A DNA stretch of 51,136 nt from an uncultured archaeon (GTDB lineage: Archaea; Halobacteriota; Halobacteria; Halobacteriales; Haloferacaceae), in contig CAKZPG010000047.1 in NCBI GenBank assembly GCA_937138675.1, positions 1-51,136 of the forward strand, given 5' to 3'. The position numbers were made by a program, and so were the translations under genes. This document shows, one piece after another, positions 41,717 through 50,060 of this stretch. The notes beneath the pieces are model-generated. The model was not told the origin of the DNA. It saw only the letters and a program-made list of their open reading frames with translations, and searched no databases. The stretch's first letter is position 1. Every line of letters starts with the position of its first letter.

Positions 41717-43183
41717 ATGCACGTGATTGATAATCACGGACTCGTCGTCGTCGGCTGCGGTATGGCCGGACTGGCAGCGGGGCTCCGCGCCGCTGAACTC
41801 GGCCTGAACCCCATTCTCTTGGAGAAGTCGCCCTGCGACGAGCGTGGTGGCCAGACCCGCTACGTCCAGTCTTTCCGGGCGCCGTCGGCAGACTCGGGAC
41901 TCCCCGACCGGGGCTACGAGTTCGCGGTGGACGACTACACGGAACAGGACTTTTACGACGATATCATGCACCAGACGAGCGACAAGGCCGACCCCGAGAT
42001 GGCCCGTCGTCTGGTCGACCGCTCCTCGGAGACGATCGAGTGGCTCACCGACCACGGCGTCGACTGGAACATGGAACCGCTTCACGTCGGCTACACCGTC
42101 GCGCGGACGTTTATCGAGGGCGAGGACCTCGTCGACACTCTCGTCGCCCGGGTCGTAGAGCTCGGTGGGACCGTTGTGTACGACGCGGAGGCCCGGGACC
42201 TGCGCGAGGACGAGGTGGACGGCCAGCGCCGGATAACGGGCGTCGAGGCCATCATCGACGGCGAGTACGTCGCCTACGAGGGGCCGGTCGTGATCGCCGG
42301 TGGGGGCTACGAGTCCGACGAGCGAAAGCGGACGATATACTACGGCGACGGCTACGACGAGATGCCCGTCCGTGGAAGCCCGTACAACGACGGGCGACCG
42401 GTCGATATGGCGCTTGAGGCGGGCGCCGAGGCAGTTGGGCAGTGGTCAGGCGCACATATGAGCCTCATCGATGGCAACTCCCCACCGGCTCGCGGCGGGG
42501 CAAACCGTATCGACGGCTACCAGTACGTCGTCGTCCTCAATCACGACGGCGAGCGGTTCGTTGACGAGGGTCAGGACGCCCGCGCACACACCTATGCGCG
42601 CTTTGGCCGCCTGTTCTTCGAGGAGGAAGACCACGAGGTGTTCCTGATCGCAGACTCGCGGACCGAGGAGTATCTCTGGCCGCAGGGCCCTTCCGACCCG
42701 GTCTACGGCGATACTGTCGCCGAGGTGCTCAACGAACTCGGCTGTGATTCGCCCGACCAGGGCGCGGAGACGATCGAGGCGTACAACGAAGCGTGCCCGG
42801 ACGACGGCTTCGAGCAGTTCGACCCCGAACACCTCGACGGGACGAGCGCGGACGAGGCTCTGTCGCCATCGAAGTCGAACTGGGCCGTGCCGCTGACTGA
42901 CCCGCCGTACGTCGGCTATCCGCTCACGGGCGGGATCACGTTCGCCTTCGGCGGTGTCGCGGCCGACACCGACGCGCGGGTGCTGAACGACCGCGAGGAG
43001 GCGATCCCCGGGCTCTACGCCGCGGGCAACAGTGTCGGTGGCCTTTTTTACGATAACTACCCCGGCGGGACGGGGCTAATGAACGCGGCGGTGTACGGCC
43101 GTATCGCGGCCGAAACGGTCGCAGAGGAGGGCGAGCCCTCGCTCTCGGGTGGCGCAGCGGGCGAGGTGACGGCGGACGACTAG
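41717..43183 (+). CDS. FAD-dependent dehydrogenase, TcuA/fumarate-reductase flavoprotein type
   Basis: The 488-residue flavoprotein has the dinucleotide fold LVVVGCGMAGLAAGLRAAEL, a GGQTRYVQSFR loop that recalls tricarballylate dehydrogenase, VVIAGGGYESDERKRTIYYG, and the C-terminal FAD-binding GLYAAGNSVGGLFYDNYPGG followed by TGLMNAAVYGRIAAE. Family members reduce or oxidise C4-C6 di- and tricarboxylates or 3-oxosteroids. The start ATG at 41717 has a good TATA box. Neighbouring lyase and CoA genes point to an organic-acid pathway. The exact substrate is unknown. Confidence 0.8.
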   Translation: MHVIDNHGLVVVGCGMAGLAAGLRAAELGLNPILLEKSPCDERGGQTRYVQSFRAPSADSGLPDRGYEFAVDDYTEQDFYDDIMHQTSDKADPEMARRLVDRSSETIEWLTDHGVDWNMEPLHVGYTVARTFIEGEDLVDTLVARVVELGGTVVYDAEARDLREDEVDGQRRITGVEAIIDGEYVAYEGPVVIAGGGYESDERKRTIYYGDGYDEMPVRGSPYNDGRPVDMALEAGAEAVGQWSGAHMSLIDGNSPPARGGANRIDGYQYVVVLNHDGERFVDEGQDARAHTYARFGRLFFEEEDHEVFLIADSRTEEYLWPQGPSDPVYGDTVAEVLNELGCDSPDQGAETIEAYNEACPDDGFEQFDPEHLDGTSADEALSPSKSNWAVPLTDPPYVGYPLTGGITFAFGGVAADTDARVLNDREEAIPGLYAAGNSVGGLFYDNYPGGTGLMNAAVYGRIAAETVAEEGEPSLSGGAAGEVTADD

Positions 43184-43205
43184 CGCGACACAGTGTGGTG
43201 TCGCG
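43184..43205 (+). terminator. Perfect 8-bp hairpin just after the TcuA-like gene
   Basis: CGCGACAC and GTGTCGCG flank a six-base loop, beginning directly after the TAG stop. It is the cleanest terminator-like stem in the window, although no T run follows. Confidence 0.55.
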
Positions 43206-43410
43206 GCCGCAGCGGAGAGTGGTAACCCGGGCGAAGGGCGAAAGGCGAGGAGCGACGAGCGTCAAGCGTCGCGAGAGTGCGACACACTCGCTGCGGTCGC
43301 GAACAGGTTTGGCGACGACGGCCGCGGGTCCGACACCTTGCGCTCGGGTCTCGGGTCGACACCCCCACCGGGTTACCTGCCTCTCGTGTGCCTGTCTGCG
43401 GAGCGTAGGC

Positions 43411-43416
43411 TTTAGA
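43411..43416 (+). promoter_or_regulatory. Putative TATA box of the first CaiB/BaiF gene
   Basis: TTTAGA is centred 26-27 bases before the second ATG (43440) of the gene that follows. This spacing favours 43440 over 43434 as the true start. Confidence 0.45.
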
Positions 43417-43433
43417 CGCTACCCGCCGACAAC

Positions 43434-44633
43434 ATGCCTATGACTGATCGGACGAACTTGCCTCTCTCTGACCTGCGTGTCGTCGAACTCGGCAACATCG
43501 TTGCCGGCCCGTTCGCCGGGTCAATGCTCGCCGACCTCGGTGCGGACGTGGTGAAGATTGAGCGCCCCGGGACGGGCGACATCATCCGCACACAGGGAGA
43601 GACGGGCGAGGCGATGTTCGCCTCACTGAACCGGAACAAGCGCTCGATAACACTCGACCTGAAGAACGAGGCCGGACTATCTGCCTTGTTTGAACTTGTC
43701 GACGACGCGGACGTGTTCGTCGAGAACCTCGGCCGCGGCGCGCCCGAACGACTCGGCATCGGGAGCGACGACCTGCGCGAGCGCAACCCCGAACTCGTCT
43801 ATCTGTCGATCAAAGGGTTCGCGGACGGCCCCTACGGCGATCGGGCGGGGATGGACGTCGTTGCGGAGGCGATGTCAGGGCTGATGAGCGTCACCGGCGA
43901 ACCGGGTCGTCAGCCGGTGCGGGTCGGCACCTCGATCGCGGATATGGGCGCGGCGCTGTACGGCGTGCTCGGCGTCTTCGTCGCTCTACGCGAACGCGAG
44001 CGCACCGGCGAGGGCCAGCGCGTCGACGGAACGCTGTTTGAGTCTGCGGCCCACTGGATGGGCTACTGGACTACCTACGCCGACCTGCTGGGCGATGACC
44101 CAGACTCGCTGGGCGCGAGCCACCCCTCGTGGGGCCTCTACGACGTGTTTCCCACTGAGGGCGGGTGGCTGTTCGTCGGCGTCACCACGAAGCGCCACTG
44201 GCCGGCGTTCTGCCGCGCCGTCGACGCCGAGGAACTCCTCGCCGACGAGCGCTTCGACACTGTGGACAGGCGCCGCGCGAACAAGGCCGAACTGGCCGAG
44301 ACGGTGCGCGACCACCTCGCCGACTGGAGCCGTCAGGACGCACTCGACGCTCTCTATGACGAGAACGTCCCCGCTGCGCCCGTCAACGCGCCCTCGGACC
44401 TGATCGACGACGAGGGTCTTGAGGCGGCTGAGGTACTGGCGCGCTTCGATGTCGACGACGACCGCTCCTCGCAGACAGCGATGACGCCCGTTTCGGGCGA
44501 GCGATTCGGCCCTGGTCAGTACCGCGACCCGCCGGGCCTCGGCGACCACGCCGCCGAGGTGCTGGCCGAGGCCGGCATTGACGAGGCGGCTGTCGCGGAC
44601 CTCCGCGAGCGCGGCGCCTTCGGCAGCAACTGA
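43434..44633 (+). CDS. CaiB/BaiF (family III) CoA-transferase
   Basis: Family III transferases move CoA between acyl-CoA and free acids, commonly dicarboxylates. The 399-residue protein has LRVVELGNIVAGPFAGSMLA, DLGADVVKIERPGTGD, LNRNKRSITLDLKN and the catalytic aspartate region RVGTSIADMGAALYG. Haloarchaeal members include succinyl-CoA:mesaconate and itaconate-type enzymes, but the sequence alone does not choose. The start is ATG 43434 or, better placed relative to the TATA box, ATG 43440. The gene stands alone on the plus strand. Confidence 0.85.
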   Translation: MPMTDRTNLPLSDLRVVELGNIVAGPFAGSMLADLGADVVKIERPGTGDIIRTQGETGEAMFASLNRNKRSITLDLKNEAGLSALFELVDDADVFVENLGRGAPERLGIGSDDLRERNPELVYLSIKGFADGPYGDRAGMDVVAEAMSGLMSVTGEPGRQPVRVGTSIADMGAALYGVLGVFVALRERERTGEGQRVDGTLFESAAHWMGYWTTYADLLGDDPDSLGASHPSWGLYDVFPTEGGWLFVGVTTKRHWPAFCRAVDAEELLADERFDTVDRRRANKAELAETVRDHLADWSRQDALDALYDENVPAAPVNAPSDLIDDEGLEAAEVLARFDVDDDRSSQTAMTPVSGERFGPGQYRDPPGLGDHAAEVLAEAGIDEAAVADLRERGAFGSN

Positions 44634-44817
44634 CACGGGCTCAAGAGACCTGTCGGAGGCGACGTCTCCGATCTCTGTGGACGACGCCCTCCGCAGACGT
44701 CTCGACGCCCTCGTTGCACTGCCTGGCCTCGCCGCCGTGTTCCTCGCCGCGCTAGCGGGCGCTCGAAATGTCGCCGCTCTCGCCGCCGTCTGGATCATCG
44801 GCCGTCGTGGAGGCGGG

Positions 44818-45390
44818 CTAGAGGTCTTCTGGCTGGGTGCCGATCCCCTCGGGCCACCCGACGGGTTTGGCCGCCGACGGCTCGACGTGTTCCCGCGTGA
44901 GCACCATCCCTGTCCGCTTTAACGACAGCACCATCTCGTCTGTCTGGTTGTACGCTCGCAGTTTCGTCGTGATGATTCCGACGTGGTCGCGGGACTCCGA
45001 CTCGCGGGTCTCGACCACCTCGCTCTCGGCGAAGATCGTGTCGCCGTGGAAGACGGGCGCGTGGTGGCGCACTTCGTCATAACCCAGATTTGCCGTTGCG
45101 TTCGCGCTCACGTCGATGACACTCATCCCCACCGCGAGCGCAATAACGAACAGGCCGTTGACGAGGCGCTCGCCGAACTCCGTCTCGGCGGCGTACGCCT
45201 CGTTGAAATGCATCGGATTGAGATTCATCGTGATATTCGTCGTCCAGACGTCGTCCGTCTCCGTGACGGTGCGGCCGTAGGGATGCTTGTAGACGTCCCC
45301 TTCCTCGAAGTCCTCGTAGTAGCGGCCCTGCCACCCCGCGACGAGTCGGCGGTCGTGGTCCGTGCCGTCGTCCTCCGCATCGTCTGCCAT
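44818..45390 (-). CDS. MaoC-family (R-specific) enoyl-CoA hydratase
   Basis: The 190-residue hot-dog-fold protein has YYEDFEEGDVYKHPYGRTVT, ITMNLNPMHFNEAYAAETEF (the hydratase-2 motif with the active Asn/His region) and GLFVIALAVGMSVIDVSANA. This resembles haloarchaeal mesaconyl-CoA hydratase-like proteins. Beta-methylmalyl-CoA, itaconyl-CoA or simple enoyl-CoAs are all possible substrates. The ATG at 45390 (MADDAEDDGTDHDRRL) is chosen. The acyl-CoA dehydrogenase gene is 67 bases upstream on the same strand. Confidence 0.85.
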   Translation of the reverse strand: MADDAEDDGTDHDRRLVAGWQGRYYEDFEEGDVYKHPYGRTVTETDDVWTTNITMNLNPMHFNEAYAAETEFGERLVNGLFVIALAVGMSVIDVSANATANLGYDEVRHHAPVFHGDTIFAESEVVETRESESRDHVGIITTKLRAYNQTDEMVLSLKRTGMVLTREHVEPSAAKPVGWPEGIGTQPEDL

Positions 45391-45457
45391 ACTCAGCGCT
45401 TGCAGGGGTGGGTGAAAATGGTACGGTGCGGTCGCCACGGCGACGTCCGTGCCGCGC

Positions 45458-46666
45458 TCAGTACGACCGCGGCAGGCCGAGTTCGCGCTCGCCGAGATAG
45501 TTCAGAGCGAGTTGCTGTGCGATGGGCACAAGCCGCGAGAGCCGCGCCTCGCGGAAGTACCGCTCCACGTCGTACTCAACGGCGATACCCTTGCCACCGT
45601 GAGCCTGCACGGCGGCGTCGGCCGCGGAGGAGGCGGCCTCTGCGGCGAGGTATTTCGCGGCGTTCGCGCGCCCGCCCAACTTCTCACGGGGCAGGTCGTC
45701 CGCGGCAGAGCGCGCGGCGGCCTCGTAGGTGAGATGCCGGGCCGCCTGCACCTCGGCGTGGGCGGCTGCGAGCGGGTGCTGAATCCCCTGATTCTTGCCG
45801 ACCGGTCGGCCGAACACCTCGCGGTCGGCTGCGTAGTCCGACCCCTTTGCGAGCGCGAGCTCGCCCAGCCCAATAAGTTCGGCGGCGATAACCAGTCGCT
45901 CCTCGTTCAGGCCGTCGAGCACCTGATAGAATCCATCGCCCTCCTCACCAACGAGATTCTCAGCGGGAATCCGGAGCCCGTCGAACTTGAGATGGTAGGA
46001 GTTGACGAACGTACTCGCGCCCTTCTCGATCGCCTCTTTCCGGAATGCGCTGCTCGCCTCCGCATCGGCGAGGTCTACGAGAAAGGTGGAGATGCCACGC
46101 GTGCGCTTCTCGACCGCTTCCTTCCGGGTCGTGCGCGCGACGAGGAGCATGTAGTCGCTCACGTCGACCCGAGAGATCCAGTATTTGTCACCGGTGACGA
46201 CGTACTCGTCGCCGTCACGGTCGGCGAACGTCTCCATGCTCGGCGAGTCGGAGCCCGCCCCTGGTTCGGTGAGGCCGAACGCCTGAATCGACACCTCGCC
46301 GGAGGCGATCTTCGGGAGCAGTTCCTCGCGCTGGGCCTCACTCGCGTAGTTCACGATCGGCGCGGAGTTGTAGATCCCACCGTGAACGGTCTGGGCGCCG
46401 CCGAACCCCGCGCCGCTGGCGGCTATTTCCTCCATCATCACGACCGTCTCCTCGGTCCCGAGCCCCTTCCCCCCGTGTTCCTCGGGAATAAGAGCGCCGA
46501 GCCACCCCTCGTCGCCGAGCTCGTCGACGAACTCCTGTGGGTAGGTGCCCTGTCGCGAGTGGTCGCGCCAGTACTCGTGGTCGTACCCGGCAGTGATATC
46601 GCCCACTTCCTCCCGGACCGCCGCCTGTTCATCCGTGAGGTCGAGGTCGAATCGCGGAACAGACAT
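45458..46666 (-). CDS. Acyl-CoA dehydrogenase
   Basis: This FAD enzyme introduces the 2,3 double bond into acyl-CoA. The 402-residue protein has GWLGALIPEEHGGKGLGTEE, the FAD loop IQAFGLTEPGAGSDSPSMET, YWISRVDVSDYMLL and the C-terminal VQAHGGKGIAVEYDVERYFR. Where many members have an EGT triplet with the catalytic glutamate, this one has VPIAQQLALNYLGERELGLP. It thus belongs to the subgroup ending LGLPRSY, and the base must lie elsewhere. A TATA-like ATAATTA is 27 bases before the ATG at 46666. Confidence 0.88.
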   Translation of the reverse strand: MSVPRFDLDLTDEQAAVREEVGDITAGYDHEYWRDHSRQGTYPQEFVDELGDEGWLGALIPEEHGGKGLGTEETVVMMEEIAASGAGFGGAQTVHGGIYNSAPIVNYASEAQREELLPKIASGEVSIQAFGLTEPGAGSDSPSMETFADRDGDEYVVTGDKYWISRVDVSDYMLLVARTTRKEAVEKRTRGISTFLVDLADAEASSAFRKEAIEKGASTFVNSYHLKFDGLRIPAENLVGEEGDGFYQVLDGLNEERLVIAAELIGLGELALAKGSDYAADREVFGRPVGKNQGIQHPLAAAHAEVQAARHLTYEAAARSAADDLPREKLGGRANAAKYLAAEAASSAADAAVQAHGGKGIAVEYDVERYFREARLSRLVPIAQQLALNYLGERELGLPRSY

Positions 46667-46689
46667 ATGTGTAATAGAGAGATCCGCTG

Positions 46690-46697
46690 TAATTATC
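46690..46697 (-). promoter_or_regulatory. Putative TATA box of the acyl-CoA dehydrogenase gene
   Basis: GATAATTA on the minus strand is centred 27 bases before the ATG at 46666, in the 59-base gap after the acyl-CoA synthetase gene. It predicts a leaderless transcript for the dehydrogenase and hydratase pair. Confidence 0.5.
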
Positions 46698-46725
46698 ATG
46701 CCGGTTTCGGCTCCTCCCGCCGGTG

Positions 46726-48831
46726 CTACTCTCGCGTCCGGACTAGGGCGTCTACCGGGTGTGCTCCGCTCGTGTCGAGAACGACGGGGTTGAGATCGAG
46801 TTCCGCGACGCGGTCCTCGGCGGCGACGAGCGCCGAGACACGCGCGGCCGTCTCCGCGAGGTCGTCGAGGGCGTCCTCGACGCCTGCGGCCTCGGCCAGC
46901 GCCGCCAGTTCGGTGCGCGAAATTGCCGCGCGCATCTCCGCGGGCGTTGCGGGCGCGAGAACGTGTGTCACATCGCCCAGCGCCTCAACGTCGCCCCCGC
47001 CCCGTCCGACGGTGACGACGGTGCCGAACCCCTCCTCGCGGGTCGCGCCCACCAGCGCCTCCACGCCCTCGGTCATCGGCTGGACCAGTACGCCCGCCAC
47101 GTCGGCGTCGGGCGCGTTCGCGGCGACGCGGTCCGCGATCCCGTCGTAGGCCTCGCGGACCGCGGCCTCGTCGGCCACTCCGACCTCGACACCGCCGACG
47201 CGGGCGCGGTGACCGACGTCAACCGAGTCAATCTTCAGGGCGACCGGGTAGTCGACGGCCTCGGCAGCGGCGACGGCCGCGTCGGCACTTCTCGCGCACT
47301 TCGTCGCGACCGTTTCGACCCCGTGGGCTGAGAGCAGTCGACGCGCCGGCTCCCACGTCAGCAGGCCGTCGCCAGCGGGCAGGTCGACGCCAGTTGCGGG
47401 CGCAGGCGGTTCGAGTGCGGCGGGGACGCGGTCGCGCGCCGCGCCCGCGTTCACGAGGCTCGCCAGCGCGTCCACTGCGCGGGCGGGGTCGGCAAAGAGC
47501 GGGGCCTCCCGCTGTAGTCGCTCGTAGGGCTGTGGGTCGGGAAGCTCGCCCGGCTCACGCCGGCCAGTCCAGAGTAGGACGACAGGTGTCTCGGCGCGGT
47601 CGACAACCTTGATGAGGGCGTCTGCGATCGCACTCGCGCGGTTGTCGACTGCGGAGAGGCCGACCGCGAACAGGTAGGCGTCGTAGTCGTCGGCAAAGAG
47701 AAGCGCCGCGATCTCGTCGATTACGTCCGCGCCGTACCCCCGGATATCCGCGGGGTTGTGCATCTCGCCGAATGTAAGCAGATCCTCCATGTCGAGCAGG
47801 GCCTGCTCCGTCTCATCCGCGAGCGCCGGGAGCGAGAGCCCACGGTCCTCACAGAGGTCCGCAAGCAGGGTCGCCAGCCCGCCGCTGGTGGAGGCGACAC
47901 AGACCCGGTCGCCGGCGGGCGGGTCGAAGGCGGCGTGGACGCTCGCGCGCTCCACCAGGTCGGGCACGTCCGGGGCGCGTTCGGCCCCGACCTGCCGGAG
48001 TGTGTCGTCCCACACCGCGTCGGCACCGGTGATCGAGCCGGTGTGGGAGGCCGCAGCGGCCTGTCCGGCCTCGGAGCGGCCGATCTTCGCGACGAGGACG
48101 GGGGTCCCCGAGCGGGTGGCCTCACGCGCGGTCTGGACGAACCGCCGGGGGTCGTCCACTCCCTCGACGTAGGCACAGACCACGTCCACGTCGGGGTCGC
48201 CGGCCATGTACGCAACGTGGTCGGTGACGGAGAGGTCGGCCTCGTTGCCGGTCGAGACGACGTACGCGAAGTTCACTTCGGCGTCTGCGCCACGTTCGTA
48301 GAAGGTTGCGAAGGCGAGCGCTCCGGACTGGCTCGCAAGGCCGATCCGCCCCGGGTCGGGCGCGCGCGAGCAGGTGGGGGTGATGACCGTGCTTGTCCGC
48401 CCGGACGCAAAGCCGATACAGTTCGGCCCGACGACCCGGATCCCGGCCTCCCCGGCCGTCTCGACCAGCTGGGCCTCCGAGCGCTCGCCCTCGTCGTCTG
48501 CCTCGCCGAAGCCTGCGGTGATGACGAGCGCAACGGGGACACCCATCTCGCCTGCGTCGCGCACGACGTCGACGACGAACTGCCGCGGAACGCTCACAAC
48601 AACGAGGTCAACCACTTCGGGCACGTCGGTGATAGAGTCGTGACAGGGGCGGCCCCACGCCTCGTCGCGGCCAGGGTTGACGAGATGGAGGTCGCCGTCG
48701 TAGCCGTACTCAAGCAGGTGGTCAATCGTATTTGCGGCGTACCAGGAGTCCGGACTCGCGCCGACGACGGCGACGCTTCCGGGGTCGTACAGGGCGTCAA
48801 GCGCCCCCTGTGTCTCGGGGTTGAGGCTCAT
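46726..48831 (-). CDS. ADP-forming acyl-CoA synthetase (acetate--CoA ligase family), fused alpha-beta
   Basis: The enzyme couples an acid, CoA and ATP to acyl-CoA and ADP, or works in reverse to make ATP. The 701 residues form one chain. It holds a CoA-binding domain (VAVVGASPDSWYAANTIDHL), succinyl-CoA-ligase-like domains with the phospho-histidine region AASHTGSITG (His263) and CVASTSGGLATLLADLCEDR, and an ATP-grasp domain from about residue 480 (YPVALKIDSVDVGHRARVGG, ending ELDLNPVVLDTSG). The ATG at 48831 gives MSLNPETQGALDALYDPGSV. Its neighbours suggest an activated carboxylic acid other than acetate. Confidence 0.85.
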   Translation of the reverse strand: MSLNPETQGALDALYDPGSVAVVGASPDSWYAANTIDHLLEYGYDGDLHLVNPGRDEAWGRPCHDSITDVPEVVDLVVVSVPRQFVVDVVRDAGEMGVPVALVITAGFGEADDEGERSEAQLVETAGEAGIRVVGPNCIGFASGRTSTVITPTCSRAPDPGRIGLASQSGALAFATFYERGADAEVNFAYVVSTGNEADLSVTDHVAYMAGDPDVDVVCAYVEGVDDPRRFVQTAREATRSGTPVLVAKIGRSEAGQAAAASHTGSITGADAVWDDTLRQVGAERAPDVPDLVERASVHAAFDPPAGDRVCVASTSGGLATLLADLCEDRGLSLPALADETEQALLDMEDLLTFGEMHNPADIRGYGADVIDEIAALLFADDYDAYLFAVGLSAVDNRASAIADALIKVVDRAETPVVLLWTGRREPGELPDPQPYERLQREAPLFADPARAVDALASLVNAGAARDRVPAALEPPAPATGVDLPAGDGLLTWEPARRLLSAHGVETVATKCARSADAAVAAAEAVDYPVALKIDSVDVGHRARVGGVEVGVADEAAVREAYDGIADRVAANAPDADVAGVLVQPMTEGVEALVGATREEGFGTVVTVGRGGGDVEALGDVTHVLAPATPAEMRAAISRTELAALAEAAGVEDALDDLAETAARVSALVAAEDRVAELDLNPVVLDTSGAHPVDALVRTRE

Positions 48832-48884
48832 ACCGCTCCTCTCGGCGGAGCGCATCAAAAGTGCGCGGAAAGAGGTGGGACCGT

Positions 48885-50060
48885 TCAGTCGCCGAACGCG
48901 CCGCCCGCCCGCCACTCGTCTAGCGTGGTCTGGTCGCCTGCCACCTCGTTGAACACCGACTCGGTGTGTTCGCCGAGGCCTGGCGCCGGGCCGCGCACCC
49001 CGACGTTGTCGTAGTCGGGGAAATGAAGCGGGTGGTTCGGGAGCATCAGGTCGACGCCGCGGTCCTCGATTCGGGTGAAGAGTTCGCGCGCTTCCGCCTG
49101 CGGGTGGTCGACGACCTCGGCCACGTCGTTGAGCGGGCCGTTCGGAAAGTTCGCCTCGGTCAGCACCCCGGCCCAGTGGTCGGCCGGCTCCTCGTTTAGG
49201 CGCTCTTGGATCGAGCCGACGACCGCCTCGCGGTTCGCGGTGCGTTCGTCGTTCGTGCCGTACTCCCGGACCTCCTCGCAGCCCACGGCGTCGACGAAGT
49301 CGTCCCACCGGTCGTCGGAGGGCACCCCGAGAACGATCTGGCCGTCGGCAGTGTCGAACAGCTGGTAGGGGATGAGCGTCTGGTGGCTCGTGCCCTGCGT
49401 CCCGGGCACCTCACCGGTGAGGTCGTACTGGGTCGGATACTCGTTCAGCAGGGTGACGATCGCGTCGAACAGCCCTACGTCGAACTGCCCGCCGCTTCCC
49501 GTCTGCTCGGCCTCGTGGAGACGTGCGAGGATACCGATCGCCGCGAACATCCCTGAGGTGAGGTCGCCCACCGCCTGCCCCATTTTCACCGGGTCGCCGT
49601 CCTCCGGGCCGGTCAGGGACATGATGCCGCCCTCGGCCTGCAGAATGAGGTCGAGCCCGGGCTTCTTTTTCATCGGGCCTGTTTTCCCGTAGCCCTTTAT
49701 CGAGGCGTAGACGAGTTCAGGGGCGGCCTCGGCCAGTCGGTCGTAGCCGAGGCCCAGTCGCTCGGCGACGCCGTAGCCGAAGTTCTCGATAAACACGTCG
49801 GCGTCGGCGGCAAGTTCGCGGGCGGCCTCCTGTCCCGCGTCAGTCTTGAGATCCAACTCGACCGAGCGCTTGTTCCGATTGAGTGCGGAGAAGTAGCCCG
49901 ACTTGCCCTCCGGGCCGGCGCCCTGCGTCCGCGTGGGGTCGCCGACGCCCGGCCGCTCGATCTTGACGACGTCTGCGCCCATGTCTGCGAGAAGGGCGGT
50001 ACAGAACGGCGCGGCGCGGTGGACGGCGAGTTCGACGATGAAAACGTCGTCGAGGAGCAT
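48885..50060 (-). CDS. CaiB/BaiF (family III) CoA-transferase, second copy
   Basis: The 391-residue protein has VELAVHRAAPFCTALLADMG, ADVVKIERPGVGDPTRTQGA, LNRNKRSVELDLKTDAG and the catalytic aspartate region MGQAVGDLTSGMFAAIGILA. It differs widely from the copy at 43434, so it is not a recent duplicate. Its ATG overlaps the stop of the upstream enoyl-CoA hydratase by one base (TGATG), showing translational coupling. Together they may activate and hydrate one acid. Confidence 0.87.
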   Translation of the reverse strand: MLLDDVFIVELAVHRAAPFCTALLADMGADVVKIERPGVGDPTRTQGAGPEGKSGYFSALNRNKRSVELDLKTDAGQEAARELAADADVFIENFGYGVAERLGLGYDRLAEAAPELVYASIKGYGKTGPMKKKPGLDLILQAEGGIMSLTGPEDGDPVKMGQAVGDLTSGMFAAIGILARLHEAEQTGSGGQFDVGLFDAIVTLLNEYPTQYDLTGEVPGTQGTSHQTLIPYQLFDTADGQIVLGVPSDDRWDDFVDAVGCEEVREYGTNDERTANREAVVGSIQERLNEEPADHWAGVLTEANFPNGPLNDVAEVVDHPQAEARELFTRIEDRGVDLMLPNHPLHFPDYDNVGVRGPAPGLGEHTESVFNEVAGDQTTLDEWRAGGAFGD

